A stretch of DNA of 64,000 nucleotides from Halomonas sp. H10-9-1. GTDB lineage: Bacteria; Pseudomonadota; Gammaproteobacteria; Pseudomonadales; Halomonadaceae. The translations under genes and the position numbers were made by a program. Positions 53,255 to 61,900 of the stretch are shown piece by piece (position 1 is the first letter of the stretch; each line of letters begins with the position of its first letter). Below the pieces are notes generated by a model. It saw nothing but the letters and a program-made list of their open reading frames with translations, searched no databases and was not told the origin of the DNA. The stretch spans positions 124,001-188,000 of the forward strand of contig NZ_JAMSHO010000001.1 in NCBI RefSeq assembly GCF_040147005.1, given 5' to 3'.

Positions 53255-54360
53255 CGCACGAGGCCGCCTGGCCCTCGCACGGTGGCCAGGGGGCGCCACT
53301 GTTGGCGCGCTTTGGCCTGCCGCCCGACCATCCGTTGCTCGACTTCAGCGCCAACTTGAATCCCCTGGGGCCGCCGGCCTGGGTGGCGGCCCGGCTGGCC
53401 GTCGCGGCCGAGGGCCTCGCCCGCTATCCCGCCCCCGACTACCGCCCGGCGCGTGAGGCGATCGCCCGTGAGGCGGGGGTGACCGCCGAGCAGGTGCTGC
53501 TGACCAACGGCGGCGCCGAGGCGATCTTCCTCACCGCCGCCGGGCATGCCGGCGGGCGGGCGGTGATCGTCCAGCCCACCTTTACGGAGTACGCCCGGGC
53601 CTGCCGCGCCTTCGGCCTGGCCGTCGCTAACCGCGTGCTCGCGGCGCCCGAATTCCGGCTCGACCCGGAGCGCCTGGCGGCGGCCTTGTCGCCCGGCTCG
53701 CTGCTGTTCCTGTGCCGACCCAACAACCCCACCGCCTCCCTGGTGCCGCGCGCGGCCATCGAACGCCTGCTGACCCTGGCGGCGTTGCGCGGCAGCCGGG
53801 TGGTGGTCGACGAGGCCTTCATCGACTTCGTCACGCCGCCCGAGGAGAGCCTGGCCCCGCTGCTGGCGCGTTTCGACAACCTCATCCTGCTGCGCTCCCT
53901 GACCAAGCTCTATGCGCTGCCGGGGCTGCGGGTGGGGTACCTGCTGGCGAGCGAACCCGTGGTGCGCCAACTGCAGGCGTGCCAGCCTCCCTGGAGCGTC
54001 AACCACCTGGCCGCCGACCTGGTGGCGCCGCTGCTGGCCGACGGCGCCTTCCTGGCTCGCACCCAGCAGTGGCTATCCAGCGAGCACCCACGGCTGCAGA
54101 GTGGCCTTGTCGCTGCGGGCCTCGAGGTGGTCCCGAGCCGCGCCAACTTCTTTCTGGTGCGGCCCGCCCTGGAGCCCCGGGCGGCGTCGGGGCAAGGGCA
54201 TGGCGCGGCCCTCTTCGAGCGGTTGCTGCGCTCGGGTATCCTGGCCCGCCATACCCACGGCTTTCGCGGCCTCGATGGTGACTGGCTGCGCGTGGCGCTG
54301 CGCGATCGCGCCGCCAACGACCGCCTGCTCGCCGTCTTGAGCGAGGAGGATGCGCCGTGA
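53251..54360 (+). CDS. cobD: CobD-type PLP enzyme (threonine-phosphate decarboxylase)
   Basis: A 369-residue fold-type I aminotransferase-like enzyme. It decarboxylates L-threonine phosphate to (R)-1-amino-2-propanol phosphate for the nucleotide loop. LDFSANLNPLGPPAWV at the start and RYPAPDYRPAREAIA are CobD-like. The PLP lysine is in LLRSLTKLYALPGLRVGYLL, and RPNNPTASLVPRAAIERLL is the substrate loop. It is called CobC in the Pseudomonas naming. It overlaps cbiZ and cobU by 4 bp each. Confidence 0.92.
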   Translation: MTHEAAWPSHGGQGAPLLARFGLPPDHPLLDFSANLNPLGPPAWVAARLAVAAEGLARYPAPDYRPAREAIAREAGVTAEQVLLTNGGAEAIFLTAAGHAGGRAVIVQPTFTEYARACRAFGLAVANRVLAAPEFRLDPERLAAALSPGSLLFLCRPNNPTASLVPRAAIERLLTLAALRGSRVVVDEAFIDFVTPPEESLAPLLARFDNLILLRSLTKLYALPGLRVGYLLASEPVVRQLQACQPPWSVNHLAADLVAPLLADGAFLARTQQWLSSEHPRLQSGLVAAGLEVVPSRANFFLVRPALEPRAASGQGHGAALFERLLRSGILARHTHGFRGLDGDWLRVALRDRAANDRLLAVLSEEDAP

Positions 54361-54914
54361 TCGTCTTCGTCAGTGGCGGGGCGCGCTCCGGCAAGAGTGG
54401 CGTCGCCGAGCGCCTGGCCCGGGAGTGCCGCCAGGCGCGTGGCGGGGCGCTCTACTACCTGGCCACGGCGACTGTTTCGGACGCCGAGATGGCGGCGCGT
54501 ATCGCTCGCCACCGCCGCGACCGGGGAGACCAGTGGTTAACGCGGCAAGCGCCACTGGCGCTGGGCAGCGCGCTCGACGACATCGAGCCGGGGAGCAGCG
54601 TGCTGCTCGACTGCCTGACGATATGGGCCGGGCGGGCGCTTTTCGAGGCGCGCTATGACAACACCGCAGGCTTGGCCCAGCTCGAGTCGCTGCTGGCCGC
54701 GGCGCGGGCGTGGCCGCTGGACCTGGTGGTGGTCTCCAACGACGTGAACGAGGATGTCCCGCCCCAGGACGCCATGACCTGGCGCTACCTCGCCTTCCTG
54801 CAGCGCCTGCACCGCGTGTTGGCCCAGGAGGCCGATCGGGTCATCGAGGTGGTGGCCGGCGTAGCCATCGACTGGTCGGATGAAAGAACCTTGAAGAAGG
54901 AAGCAAGGCGATGA
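54357..54914 (+). CDS. cobU: CobU, adenosylcobinamide kinase/guanylyltransferase
   Basis: A 185-residue enzyme started by GTG overlapping the cobD stop (GTGA). Walker A is GGARSGKS, the guanylylated His is in IARHRRDRGDQWL, and VLLDCLTIWAGRALFEA follows. In place of the usual CobU NEVGxGIVP motif it reads SNDVNEDVPPQDAMTWRYL. That motif is present in the separate paralogue at 56214. The enzyme converts adenosylcobinamide to the GDP form for CobS. Confidence 0.9.
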   Translation: MIVFVSGGARSGKSGVAERLARECRQARGGALYYLATATVSDAEMAARIARHRRDRGDQWLTRQAPLALGSALDDIEPGSSVLLDCLTIWAGRALFEARYDNTAGLAQLESLLAAARAWPLDLVVVSNDVNEDVPPQDAMTWRYLAFLQRLHRVLAQEADRVIEVVAGVAIDWSDERTLKKEARR

Positions 54915-55669
54915 AGGAGGCGGGTTATGGCCTACTGCTGGCCTTCCAGTTCCTGACGCGGCTGCCGGTACCGGTGACCTGCCCCTGGTCACCGGCCACC
55001 AGTCGCTGGGCGTTGCGCGCTTACCCCTTGGTGGGGCTCGTGGTCGGCGTGCTGCTGGCCGGAACCGCCTCCCTGCTGGAAAGCCTGCTGCCGCCACCGC
55101 TGTTGGCGCTCGCGCTGCTCAGCCTGTGGGTGGCACTCTCCGGAGGATTGCACCTGGACGGCCTGATGGACGTGGCCGATGCCCTGGGCAGCAATGCGCC
55201 CCTGGCCCGGCGCTGGGAGATCATGAAGGACCCGCAGGTGGGCAGCTTCGGTATCCTGGCGCTGGTTTTCCTGCTGGCCTGGAAGGGCCTGATGCTGTGG
55301 GCGTTGCTCACCGCCGGGGCACCCCTGGGCGTGCTGGTGGCGGTGCCGGCGCTGGCCCGCTTCGGTGCCGTGGGACTGCTGCGCCTGGCGCCCTGCGCCC
55401 GCCGCGAGGGGTTGGCGTGGAGGTGGCGCCAGCATCTCGGTCCGTGCGATCTACCGCTGGCCCTGCTGGCACTGGTCCCGCTGTTCTGGCCCCTGGCCGG
55501 TTGGCCGTGGCTGCTCGTCGGCCTGCTGCCCTTTCTGTTCGGCTATGAGCGGGTCATGACGCGCAGCTTCAACGGCATCAATGGCGATATCGTGGGGGCT
55601 GCCATCGAGGGAGGAGAACTATGGCTGTTGCTGATCGCCTGGAGCTGGTGGTCGTTCGTCACGGGCTGA
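54911..55669 (+). CDS. cobS: CobS, adenosylcobinamide-GDP ribazoletransferase
   Basis: A 252-residue inner-membrane enzyme that joins the nucleotide loop, the last step to cobalamin. FLTRLPVPV near the start, GGLHLDGLMDVADALGS (metal-binding DGxxDxxDA), RRWEIMKDPQVGSFGILALV and GYERVMTRSFNGINGDIVGA are classic. About six helices. It overlaps cobU by 4 bp and cobC by 49 bp. Confidence 0.95.
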   Translation: MKEAGYGLLLAFQFLTRLPVPVTCPWSPATSRWALRAYPLVGLVVGVLLAGTASLLESLLPPPLLALALLSLWVALSGGLHLDGLMDVADALGSNAPLARRWEIMKDPQVGSFGILALVFLLAWKGLMLWALLTAGAPLGVLVAVPALARFGAVGLLRLAPCARREGLAWRWRQHLGPCDLPLALLALVPLFWPLAGWPWLLVGLLPFLFGYERVMTRSFNGINGDIVGAAIEGGELWLLLIAWSWWSFVTG

Positions 55670-56262
55670 CGGCCTGGAATATCGAGCGCCGCTACCAGGG
55701 GCAGCGTGACATTCCCCTGCTGCTGCCCGAGGGGCAGCCCGGCCTGGATCGGCTACGCGAGGCGCTACACGGCGAGTGCTTCGATGCCGTTTACGCCAGC
55801 GACCTGATGCGCTGCCGCCAGACCCTGGCGCATGCCTATCCGGGGCGGCACGCCGCGCCGATAGCGCGCTTTGACGCACGGCTTCGCGAGCTCGACTTTG
55901 GCGAGTACGAGGGCAAGCGCTACGCGGAGCTCCAGGCGTTGCCCGCCTACCGTGCCTGGATCGACAGCGTGGGCGAGCAGGCGCCTCCCGGCGGAGAATC
56001 CGCCCGTGCCCTGCGTCAGCGCCTGGGCGAGTGGCTGGGCGAGCTGTTCACCGACGTGGAGTCGCAGGCGCTCCAGCGGGTGCTGATCGTCACCCATGGC
56101 GGCGTGATCCGCGAGCTGCGCCGACGCTTCGAGGCGATCGATTTCTGGGAGGGCAGCGTGGGACAGGCCGAGGGCCGCCGGCTGACCTTCATGCAACGGG
56201 AGGGGAGGTGGCAATGCAGCTCTTCATCGGCGGTGCCTGCGCCGGCAAGCACGAGGCGGTAA
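55621..56262 (+). CDS. cobC: CobC, alpha-ribazole phosphatase (histidine phosphatase family)
   Basis: A 213-residue phosphatase. RHGLTAWNIERRYQGQRDIP carries the catalytic His, FDAVYASDLMRCRQTLAHAY and LRELDFGEYEGKRYAELQ are usual, and VTHGGVIRELRRRFEA holds the second His. It dephosphorylates alpha-ribazole phosphate or cobalamin phosphate. GAGGAGAACT is the ribosome site inside cobS. The last 15 residues are low-complexity (SSSSAVPAPASTRR) and overlap the next gene by 49 bp. Confidence 0.9.
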   Translation: MAVADRLELVVVRHGLTAWNIERRYQGQRDIPLLLPEGQPGLDRLREALHGECFDAVYASDLMRCRQTLAHAYPGRHAAPIARFDARLRELDFGEYEGKRYAELQALPAYRAWIDSVGEQAPPGGESARALRQRLGEWLGELFTDVESQALQRVLIVTHGGVIRELRRRFEAIDFWEGSVGQAEGRRLTFMQREGRWQCSSSSAVPAPASTRR

Positions 56263-56639
56263 CCGAGCGTTTCCCTACCGCCTGTTGGCACCGGCTGGCG
56301 CCCGGCGCTCCGCTGGAGAGTTGGCGTGCGTCGATCACCGCTGCTCCCTTGGTGCTGACGGGGTGGACCACCTGGCTCGAGGGCGCCTTGGGCGCTGAGC
56401 CTGATGACGACCGGCTGCGTGAGCGGCTCGTCGCCACGCTCGATGCGCTGGTGGCGGTCGAACGCCGGGGTGGTCCGGTGGTGGTGCTGGTCCTGTCCGA
56501 AATAGGTCGCGGCATCGTGCCAATGGCGGCGTCGACGCGGCGCCTGCGCGACCTTGCCGGCTGGCTGGCGCAGGATGCCGCCGCGCGCGCCGAGAGCGTC
56601 TGCTACGTTCGTCATGGACTCGTCAAGCGATTGAAATAA
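56214..56639 (+). CDS. CobU-like paralogue with altered P-loop
   Basis: A 141-residue protein related to CobU. The start MQLFIGGACAGKHEAVTERF is a P-loop with His instead of Ser/Thr. VVLVLSEIGRGIVPMAASTR is the motif that the true CobU at 54357 lacks, followed by RRLRDLAGWLAQDAAARAES. The guanylylated-His region of CobU is missing. GGGAGGTGG precedes the ATG. It may be a regulatory or partner subunit, or a decaying duplicate. Confidence 0.75.
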   Translation: MQLFIGGACAGKHEAVTERFPTACWHRLAPGAPLESWRASITAAPLVLTGWTTWLEGALGAEPDDDRLRERLVATLDALVAVERRGGPVVVLVLSEIGRGIVPMAASTRRLRDLAGWLAQDAAARAESVCYVRHGLVKRLK

Positions 56640-56672
56640 CAGGGCATGTCGTGTTCCGGTACGTCGGCGTCG

Positions 56673-56701
56673 TTGATCTTATGGGTTCGGATTGCTAGTT
56701 T
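56673..56701 (+). promoter_or_regulatory. Candidate promoter of the riboswitch transcript
   Basis: TTGATC, a 17-bp spacer, then TAGTTT. Each hexamer matches the sigma-70 consensus at 4 of 6 positions. The start predicted from it falls at about 56708, the first base of the riboswitch P1. Confidence 0.55.
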
Positions 56702-56708
56702 ATCGCCA

Positions 56709-56918
56709 CTCTCAGGTGCCCTAGGCGCGCGCAGACGCGCCAGGGTGAAACGGGAAGTCGGTGCGCGGTGCTCTTGCCGAGAGTCCGCCAGTCCGACGCT
56801 GCCCCCGCAACGGTGATCGAGTTTAGGAACGCCCTATACCACTGTGCCGCTTGGCACGGGAAGGTGGCTTTCCGGGACGCTTTGCGTCCGCTCGTCAGCC
56901 CGGAGACCGGCCCGAGAG
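56709..56918 (+). promoter_or_regulatory. Cobalamin (AdoCbl-type) riboswitch
   Basis: All core elements are in order: AGGTGCC (56714-56720), the GGGTGAAACGGGAAGTCGGTG-type core (split here as GGGTGAAACGGGAAG and TCGGTG), GACGCTGCCCCCGCAACGG, CCACTGTG and GCACGGGAAGGTGG. The B12 box is GTCAGCCCGGAGACCGGCC. CTCTC (56709-56713) pairs with GAGAG (56914-56918) as P1. Behind it GGAAACA (56923-56929) and TGTTTCC (56940-56946) form a hairpin. AACCCCG (56933-56939) could instead pair with CGGGGTT (56980-56986), a candidate expression platform. It controls the btuB-cobN genes, shutting them off when B12 is plentiful. Confidence 0.95.
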
Positions 56919-57083
56919 CGTAGGAAACATGGAACCCCGTGTTTCCCTTCATGCCGGGTTACGGTGGGTGACCACGAAGCGGGGTTGACGCTGTTGCTGT
57001 CGTTTTCCCTCCCTCGTTCCTTGCCGTCTCGGTGAATGCAGTACCAATGCTGTGCGGGTAGGCACGGCGAGCAAGGGACATTC

Positions 57084-58907
57084 ATGAACACCACACGCAA
57101 CGCTCCGCGGGGCCTGGCCGCCTTCGGCCTGGCGCTTATCCCCCTGGCCATCCAGGCTCAGGCCGAGACCGACAGCCGCGACACCGCCGTCGACCTCAAC
57201 CCCCTGGTCATCACCGCCGCGCTGGCGCCGCGCACCGCCGACGAGACGCTCTCTTCCGTCACCCTGCTCGATGAGGCGACCCTGCGTCGCCAGGATCCCA
57301 CCAGCCTGACCGACCTCTTCCGCGGTCAGCCGGGCGTGGATGTCATCTCCAATGGCAGCTTCGGCAAGAGCAGTAGCGTCTATATCCGCGGTACCGACAA
57401 TAAATCAACGACGTTATTGATCGACGGTATCCGTCTGCGCTCGGCGACCGCGGGTGGTGCGGCGTGGTCATCCCTGGATCCGCGCATGTTCGAGCGCGCC
57501 GAGATCGTGCGCGGCCCGCGTGGCAGTCTCTATGGCGCCGATGCGATGGGCGGGGTGGTGCAGCTGTTTACGCCGGAAGGCGAGGGTGAGCCCGCACCGC
57601 GCATTTCCCTTGGCGGTGGCTCCTTCGATACCCAGCGTTATAGTGCCAGCCTTTCCGGTGCCGAGGGTGGCACGCGCTACCATTTCGCCGCCAGCCGCTT
57701 CGATACCGACGGCGAGCCGATACGCCGTGGCGGAGACGATATGGGCTACGACAACACCACGGCGCTGGCGCGCATGTCGCATACGTGGGATACCGGCGCG
57801 GAAGTCGGGTTACTGGCGTTGCGCGCGCGCGGCAGCAATGAATACGACGGTGGCGAGAATGACTTTGTCCAGCAGGTGACGGGCATCTATGGCGAACTGC
57901 CAATTAGCGGATACTGGCGTAGCCGCGTGACACTCAGCGAGGCGCGTGACGAATACGAGAGCATTGATGATTTTGGCTTCTCGATCATCGATACCCGTAC
58001 CCAGGCCGCGCGCTGGCAGAATACCTTCGCCTTCGGCGCCCACGAACTGGTGGCCGGGGCGGAGTACAGCGAAGACAAGGTGTCCAGCACCAACGACTAC
58101 GAGGTTGATAGCCGCGACAACGTTGCCGTCTTCGCGCAGGGCCTGTTCGATTTCTCTCCTTTCGCCTTGCAGACCAGCCTGCGCTATGACGACAACGAGG
58201 CCTATGGTGATGAGGTAACCGGCAGCTTGGCACTGGGCTATGACCTGGATACTCACCACACTCTGCGGGCAAGTTATGGCACTGCCTTTAGGGCGCCCAC
58301 CTTCAATGATCTCTATTGGCCTGGCAGTGGCAACTCCGATCTCGATGCTGAAACCTCCGAAACGTTCGAGGTCGGCGCTCGTGGCCAGTACCGTGCCTGG
58401 TTCTGGGATGCGGCGCTTTATCAGACCGATATCGATGACATGATCGACTGGGCGCCGACAGAGAGCGGCCTGTGGGCTCCACAGAATATCAATGAGACGC
58501 GCCTCCGTGGTGCGGAGCTCGCGGCCGGTGCGGAGCTGGGCGACTGGACCCTGCAGGCCGCGCTCACCTATCTCGACCCGGAGGATCGCGGTGAGGGAGA
58601 GAGCCGCGGCAACGACCTGCCGCGCCGCGCCACTCAGAGCCTGCGCCTGGACGTTGATCGTGAGCTCGGCGACTGGTCCATGGGCGGCTCCTGGGTCGTC
58701 CAGAACCATCGCTACAATGACGCCGCCAACCAGGAGCGCCTGGCCGGCTTCGGCCTGCTCAACCTGCGCGCCGGCTGGGACTTCGCACCGCACTGGTCGG
58801 CGCGACTGACGGTCGACAACGCGCTCGACAAGGAGTACGAGACCGCTCGCGACTATATCAATGCCGGTCGCGCTGCCTTCCTCAGCGTGCACTTCGGGGC
58901 CCTGTGA
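57084..58907 (+). CDS. btuB: BtuB-type TonB-dependent outer-membrane receptor
   Basis: A 607-residue receptor. ATG 57084 gives a signal peptide ending near QAQA. The TonB box region is NPLVITAALAPRT, the plug has FRGQPGVDVISNG, VYIRGTDNKSTTLLIDGIR and RAEIVRGPRGSLYGADAMGG. The 22-strand barrel ends ALDKEYETARDYINAGRAAF. The riboswitch upstream makes cobalamin or another corrinoid the probable ligand. The stop overlaps the cobN start (TGATG). Confidence 0.93.
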   Translation: MNTTRNAPRGLAAFGLALIPLAIQAQAETDSRDTAVDLNPLVITAALAPRTADETLSSVTLLDEATLRRQDPTSLTDLFRGQPGVDVISNGSFGKSSSVYIRGTDNKSTTLLIDGIRLRSATAGGAAWSSLDPRMFERAEIVRGPRGSLYGADAMGGVVQLFTPEGEGEPAPRISLGGGSFDTQRYSASLSGAEGGTRYHFAASRFDTDGEPIRRGGDDMGYDNTTALARMSHTWDTGAEVGLLALRARGSNEYDGGENDFVQQVTGIYGELPISGYWRSRVTLSEARDEYESIDDFGFSIIDTRTQAARWQNTFAFGAHELVAGAEYSEDKVSSTNDYEVDSRDNVAVFAQGLFDFSPFALQTSLRYDDNEAYGDEVTGSLALGYDLDTHHTLRASYGTAFRAPTFNDLYWPGSGNSDLDAETSETFEVGARGQYRAWFWDAALYQTDIDDMIDWAPTESGLWAPQNINETRLRGAELAAGAELGDWTLQAALTYLDPEDRGEGESRGNDLPRRATQSLRLDVDRELGDWSMGGSWVVQNHRYNDAANQERLAGFGLLNLRAGWDFAPHWSARLTVDNALDKEYETARDYINAGRAAFLSVHFGAL

Positions 58908-61900
58908 TGGCGCGGGGGGCGATGGCGCTGCTGCTCGCCCTGCTGCCGGTGCTGGCCTCGGCGGGCACGCTGGTCGGCGTCGTTTCGGAGCGCTCGGCCG
59001 CCGAGCTCGCCGCCGGTGCGGCGCGCTTCCTCGATGCTCACCCCGGGCATGAGGTGGTCCTGCGCACGCCGGAGCAGCTGGCCGAGGCGGACGATGCCGA
59101 GCTCGCCGCGCTCTTCGACGGCGCCGATGCGCTGCTGCTGGCGGCGGTGTTCGGCGACCAGGTGGGGCGCCTGGCGCGGCTGGTCGACAGCGCCGCCGCC
59201 CGGCGCGACTTCCCCATCCTCGCCATCAACGGCGACAGGCGCCTGACGCGCCTGTCGCGGCTGGGCGGTGTGCGCCTGCTGGCCGGGCTCGACGCCGCGA
59301 CACTCGGCGAGCTGGTGGCAGGCCCTGCCCCCGACGTGGCGGCAGCCGAGCACCTGACGGCACAACTCGAGCGCTTCCCCACCCAGGCTGGGTGGCTGAC
59401 CGGGCGTGCCTACTACCAGGGGCGTAGCCCCGAGCACCTCGATGGCCTGCTGCGCTGGCTGCTCGCCGCGGCCGGCCATGAGCTGGACGTGCCCGAGCCA
59501 TCGCCGCGAGCGGCGATTCGCTACTATCGGCCATGGCTCCACGCCCGCCCGGGGGGCGGCGATGATGCGCCCACTACCGACCCCACCAGCCTGGGGCTGG
59601 GGGCCGGGCCGGTCGTGGCGATCCTCGACCTCGACAGCGGCGACCGCCCCGGCGACCGTGAGCTGCTCGAGGGTGCCTGTGAGGCACTCGAGGCGCACGC
59701 CATCCAGTGCGTGGCGGTGCTGGCGCGCTGGGGTGGGGCGACCCTGGCGGCGCTCGAGCGCCTGCCCGAGACGCTCGGCGAGGCGAGCCTGGCCGGGATC
59801 CTCAGCCTGCAGGACTTCACCCTGGGCGGGGGCGCGGGGCGGCGCGCGGCCAGTGAAGTGCTTGGCCAGCTCGACGTGCCGGTGATCAAGGGGGTGCGCC
59901 TGGCCGAGCGCAGCGAGGCACAGTGGCGACTCTCGCACGATGGCCTGCCGCGCGAGTCGGTGCACTACCAGCTGGCGATGCCGGAGCTGCAGGGCATCAG
60001 CCAGCCGATGGTCCTGGCGGTGGCCGCGCCGCGCGAGATCGATGAGCGCACCGGGGTGGCGTTGACGCTGTCGCGGCCACTCGAATCGCGCCTCGGCGCC
60101 GTCGCCGAGCGCTTCGCCCGCTGGCAGCGCCTGCGGGCGCTGGACAACGCCGACAAGAAGGTGGCGCTGATCTACTACAACCACCCGCCCGGACGGCAGA
60201 ATGTCGGCGCCGACAACCTCGACGTACCGGCCTCGCTCTACGCGATGCTCACCCGGCTGCGCGAGGCCGGCTACCACACCGGCGAGCTGCCGGAGAGCCC
60301 GGAGGCACTGCACGCGATGATCCAGGCGCGCGGGGTCAATCTGCCGGAGGACCGCGGCGCCCTGGAGGGCATGGTCGGGCAGGTGCCGTCGCTGACCGCA
60401 GAGGCGTACCGCCGCTACTTCGCGACGCTGCCGGCGACCATCCGCGGCGAACTCGTGCAGGGCCCGCTGGGTTATCTGCACGCCCGCCTCGAGCGGGCCG
60501 ATGCGCTGGGCGAACCGGAGCTGGTTCACGAGGTGCTGGAGCGCGTCGCCAAGGATCTGCTCCACCTCATCGAGCAGCATGACCACCCGGCCCGGGCCCG
60601 GGCGCTGGACCTGCTGGAGCAGTACGTCACGGGCTGGGAGAAGCACCTCGCCCATGCGGAGGAGAGCGAACTCGACACGCTCGAGGCGCTGCGCGATGGC
60701 CTGGTGGCCACCGGCATTCCCGGGCTCTCCGGCTGGGGCGAGCCGCCGGGGCGCTCGATGGTTATCGATGACGAGATGCTCTTCCCGGGGCTGCAGTTCG
60801 GCAACGTCTTCATCGGGCCGCAGCCGCCACGCGGCTGGGAGCTGGACGAGGAACTGCTGCACGCCAATACCACCTTCCCCCCGACCCACCAGTACCTGGG
60901 CTTCTACCACTGGCTGCGCGATCACTTCGCCGCCGATGCCCTGGTCTACGTGGGGCGTCACTCCACGCGCGAGTTCCTGCCGCGACGCCGGGCGGGACTG
61001 GCCGAGGACGACTATCCGGAGCTGCTAGGCGGCAACCTGCCGTTGATCTACCCGTACATCGTCGATGGCGTGGGCGAGGGCATCCAGGCCAAGCGACGTG
61101 CCCTGGGGGTGATGATCGGCCACCTGACCCCGCCGCTGGCTGCCACCGAGCTCTACGACGACCTGCTCGAGCTGCGCCAGCTGGTCGAGACCTTCGAGGT
61201 GGCGACCGACCCCGATGGCCCCACGCGGCGCCGCGCCGTGGTGATGTTGCGCGAACAGATCGAGGGCCTCGAGCTGACCGAGGCGTTCGAGCGCGAGATC
61301 GCCTCCGACCTGGGCTTGGCCGCCGAGGAGGTGAGCCTGGATGAGGTCGCCGCGGAGCTGCTGGTGCACGAAGCGGGGCACTACGTCACCGACATGCAGG
61401 AGCGCTTCATGCCGCTGGGGCTGCATGTGTTCGGCCGCGACTGGGACGCCGAGGCCGTCGATACCCTGCTCGACTCGATGGGAGGCGAGGGCGACGAGCG
61501 CGAGCGCCGGCGCGAGTGGGTCGAGGCCTCGCCGCGTCACGAGCGGGAGAGCCTCCTGGGCGCCCTGGAGGGGCGCTTCGTTCCCCCGGGGCCGGGCAAC
61601 GACCCGCTGCGCACGCCGGAGGTGCTGCCCACCGGGCGCAACTTCCATGCGCTCTCCAGCGACCTGGTGCCGACCCGGGTGGCCTGGTCGCTGGGCAGCG
61701 AGATGGCGGCCACCGCCCGTGGGCGTGACGCCGAGGCGACGGAGGGGAGCGAGGCGCTGGTGCTGTGGGCCTCGGACACGGTGCGCGATGAGGGGGTGAT
61801 GATCGCCTTCGGCCTCGACATGCTGGGCGTCAAGCCGCGCTGGAACTCGCGTGGCATCGTCCGGGGGCTCGAGCGCCTGTCGCTGGGGGAACCTGGCGAT

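Noticed and set aside
58853..60961. A 702-codon minus-strand frame opposite cobN
   Set aside because: It lies fully against btuB/cobN coding sequence and shows no domain or ribosome site.
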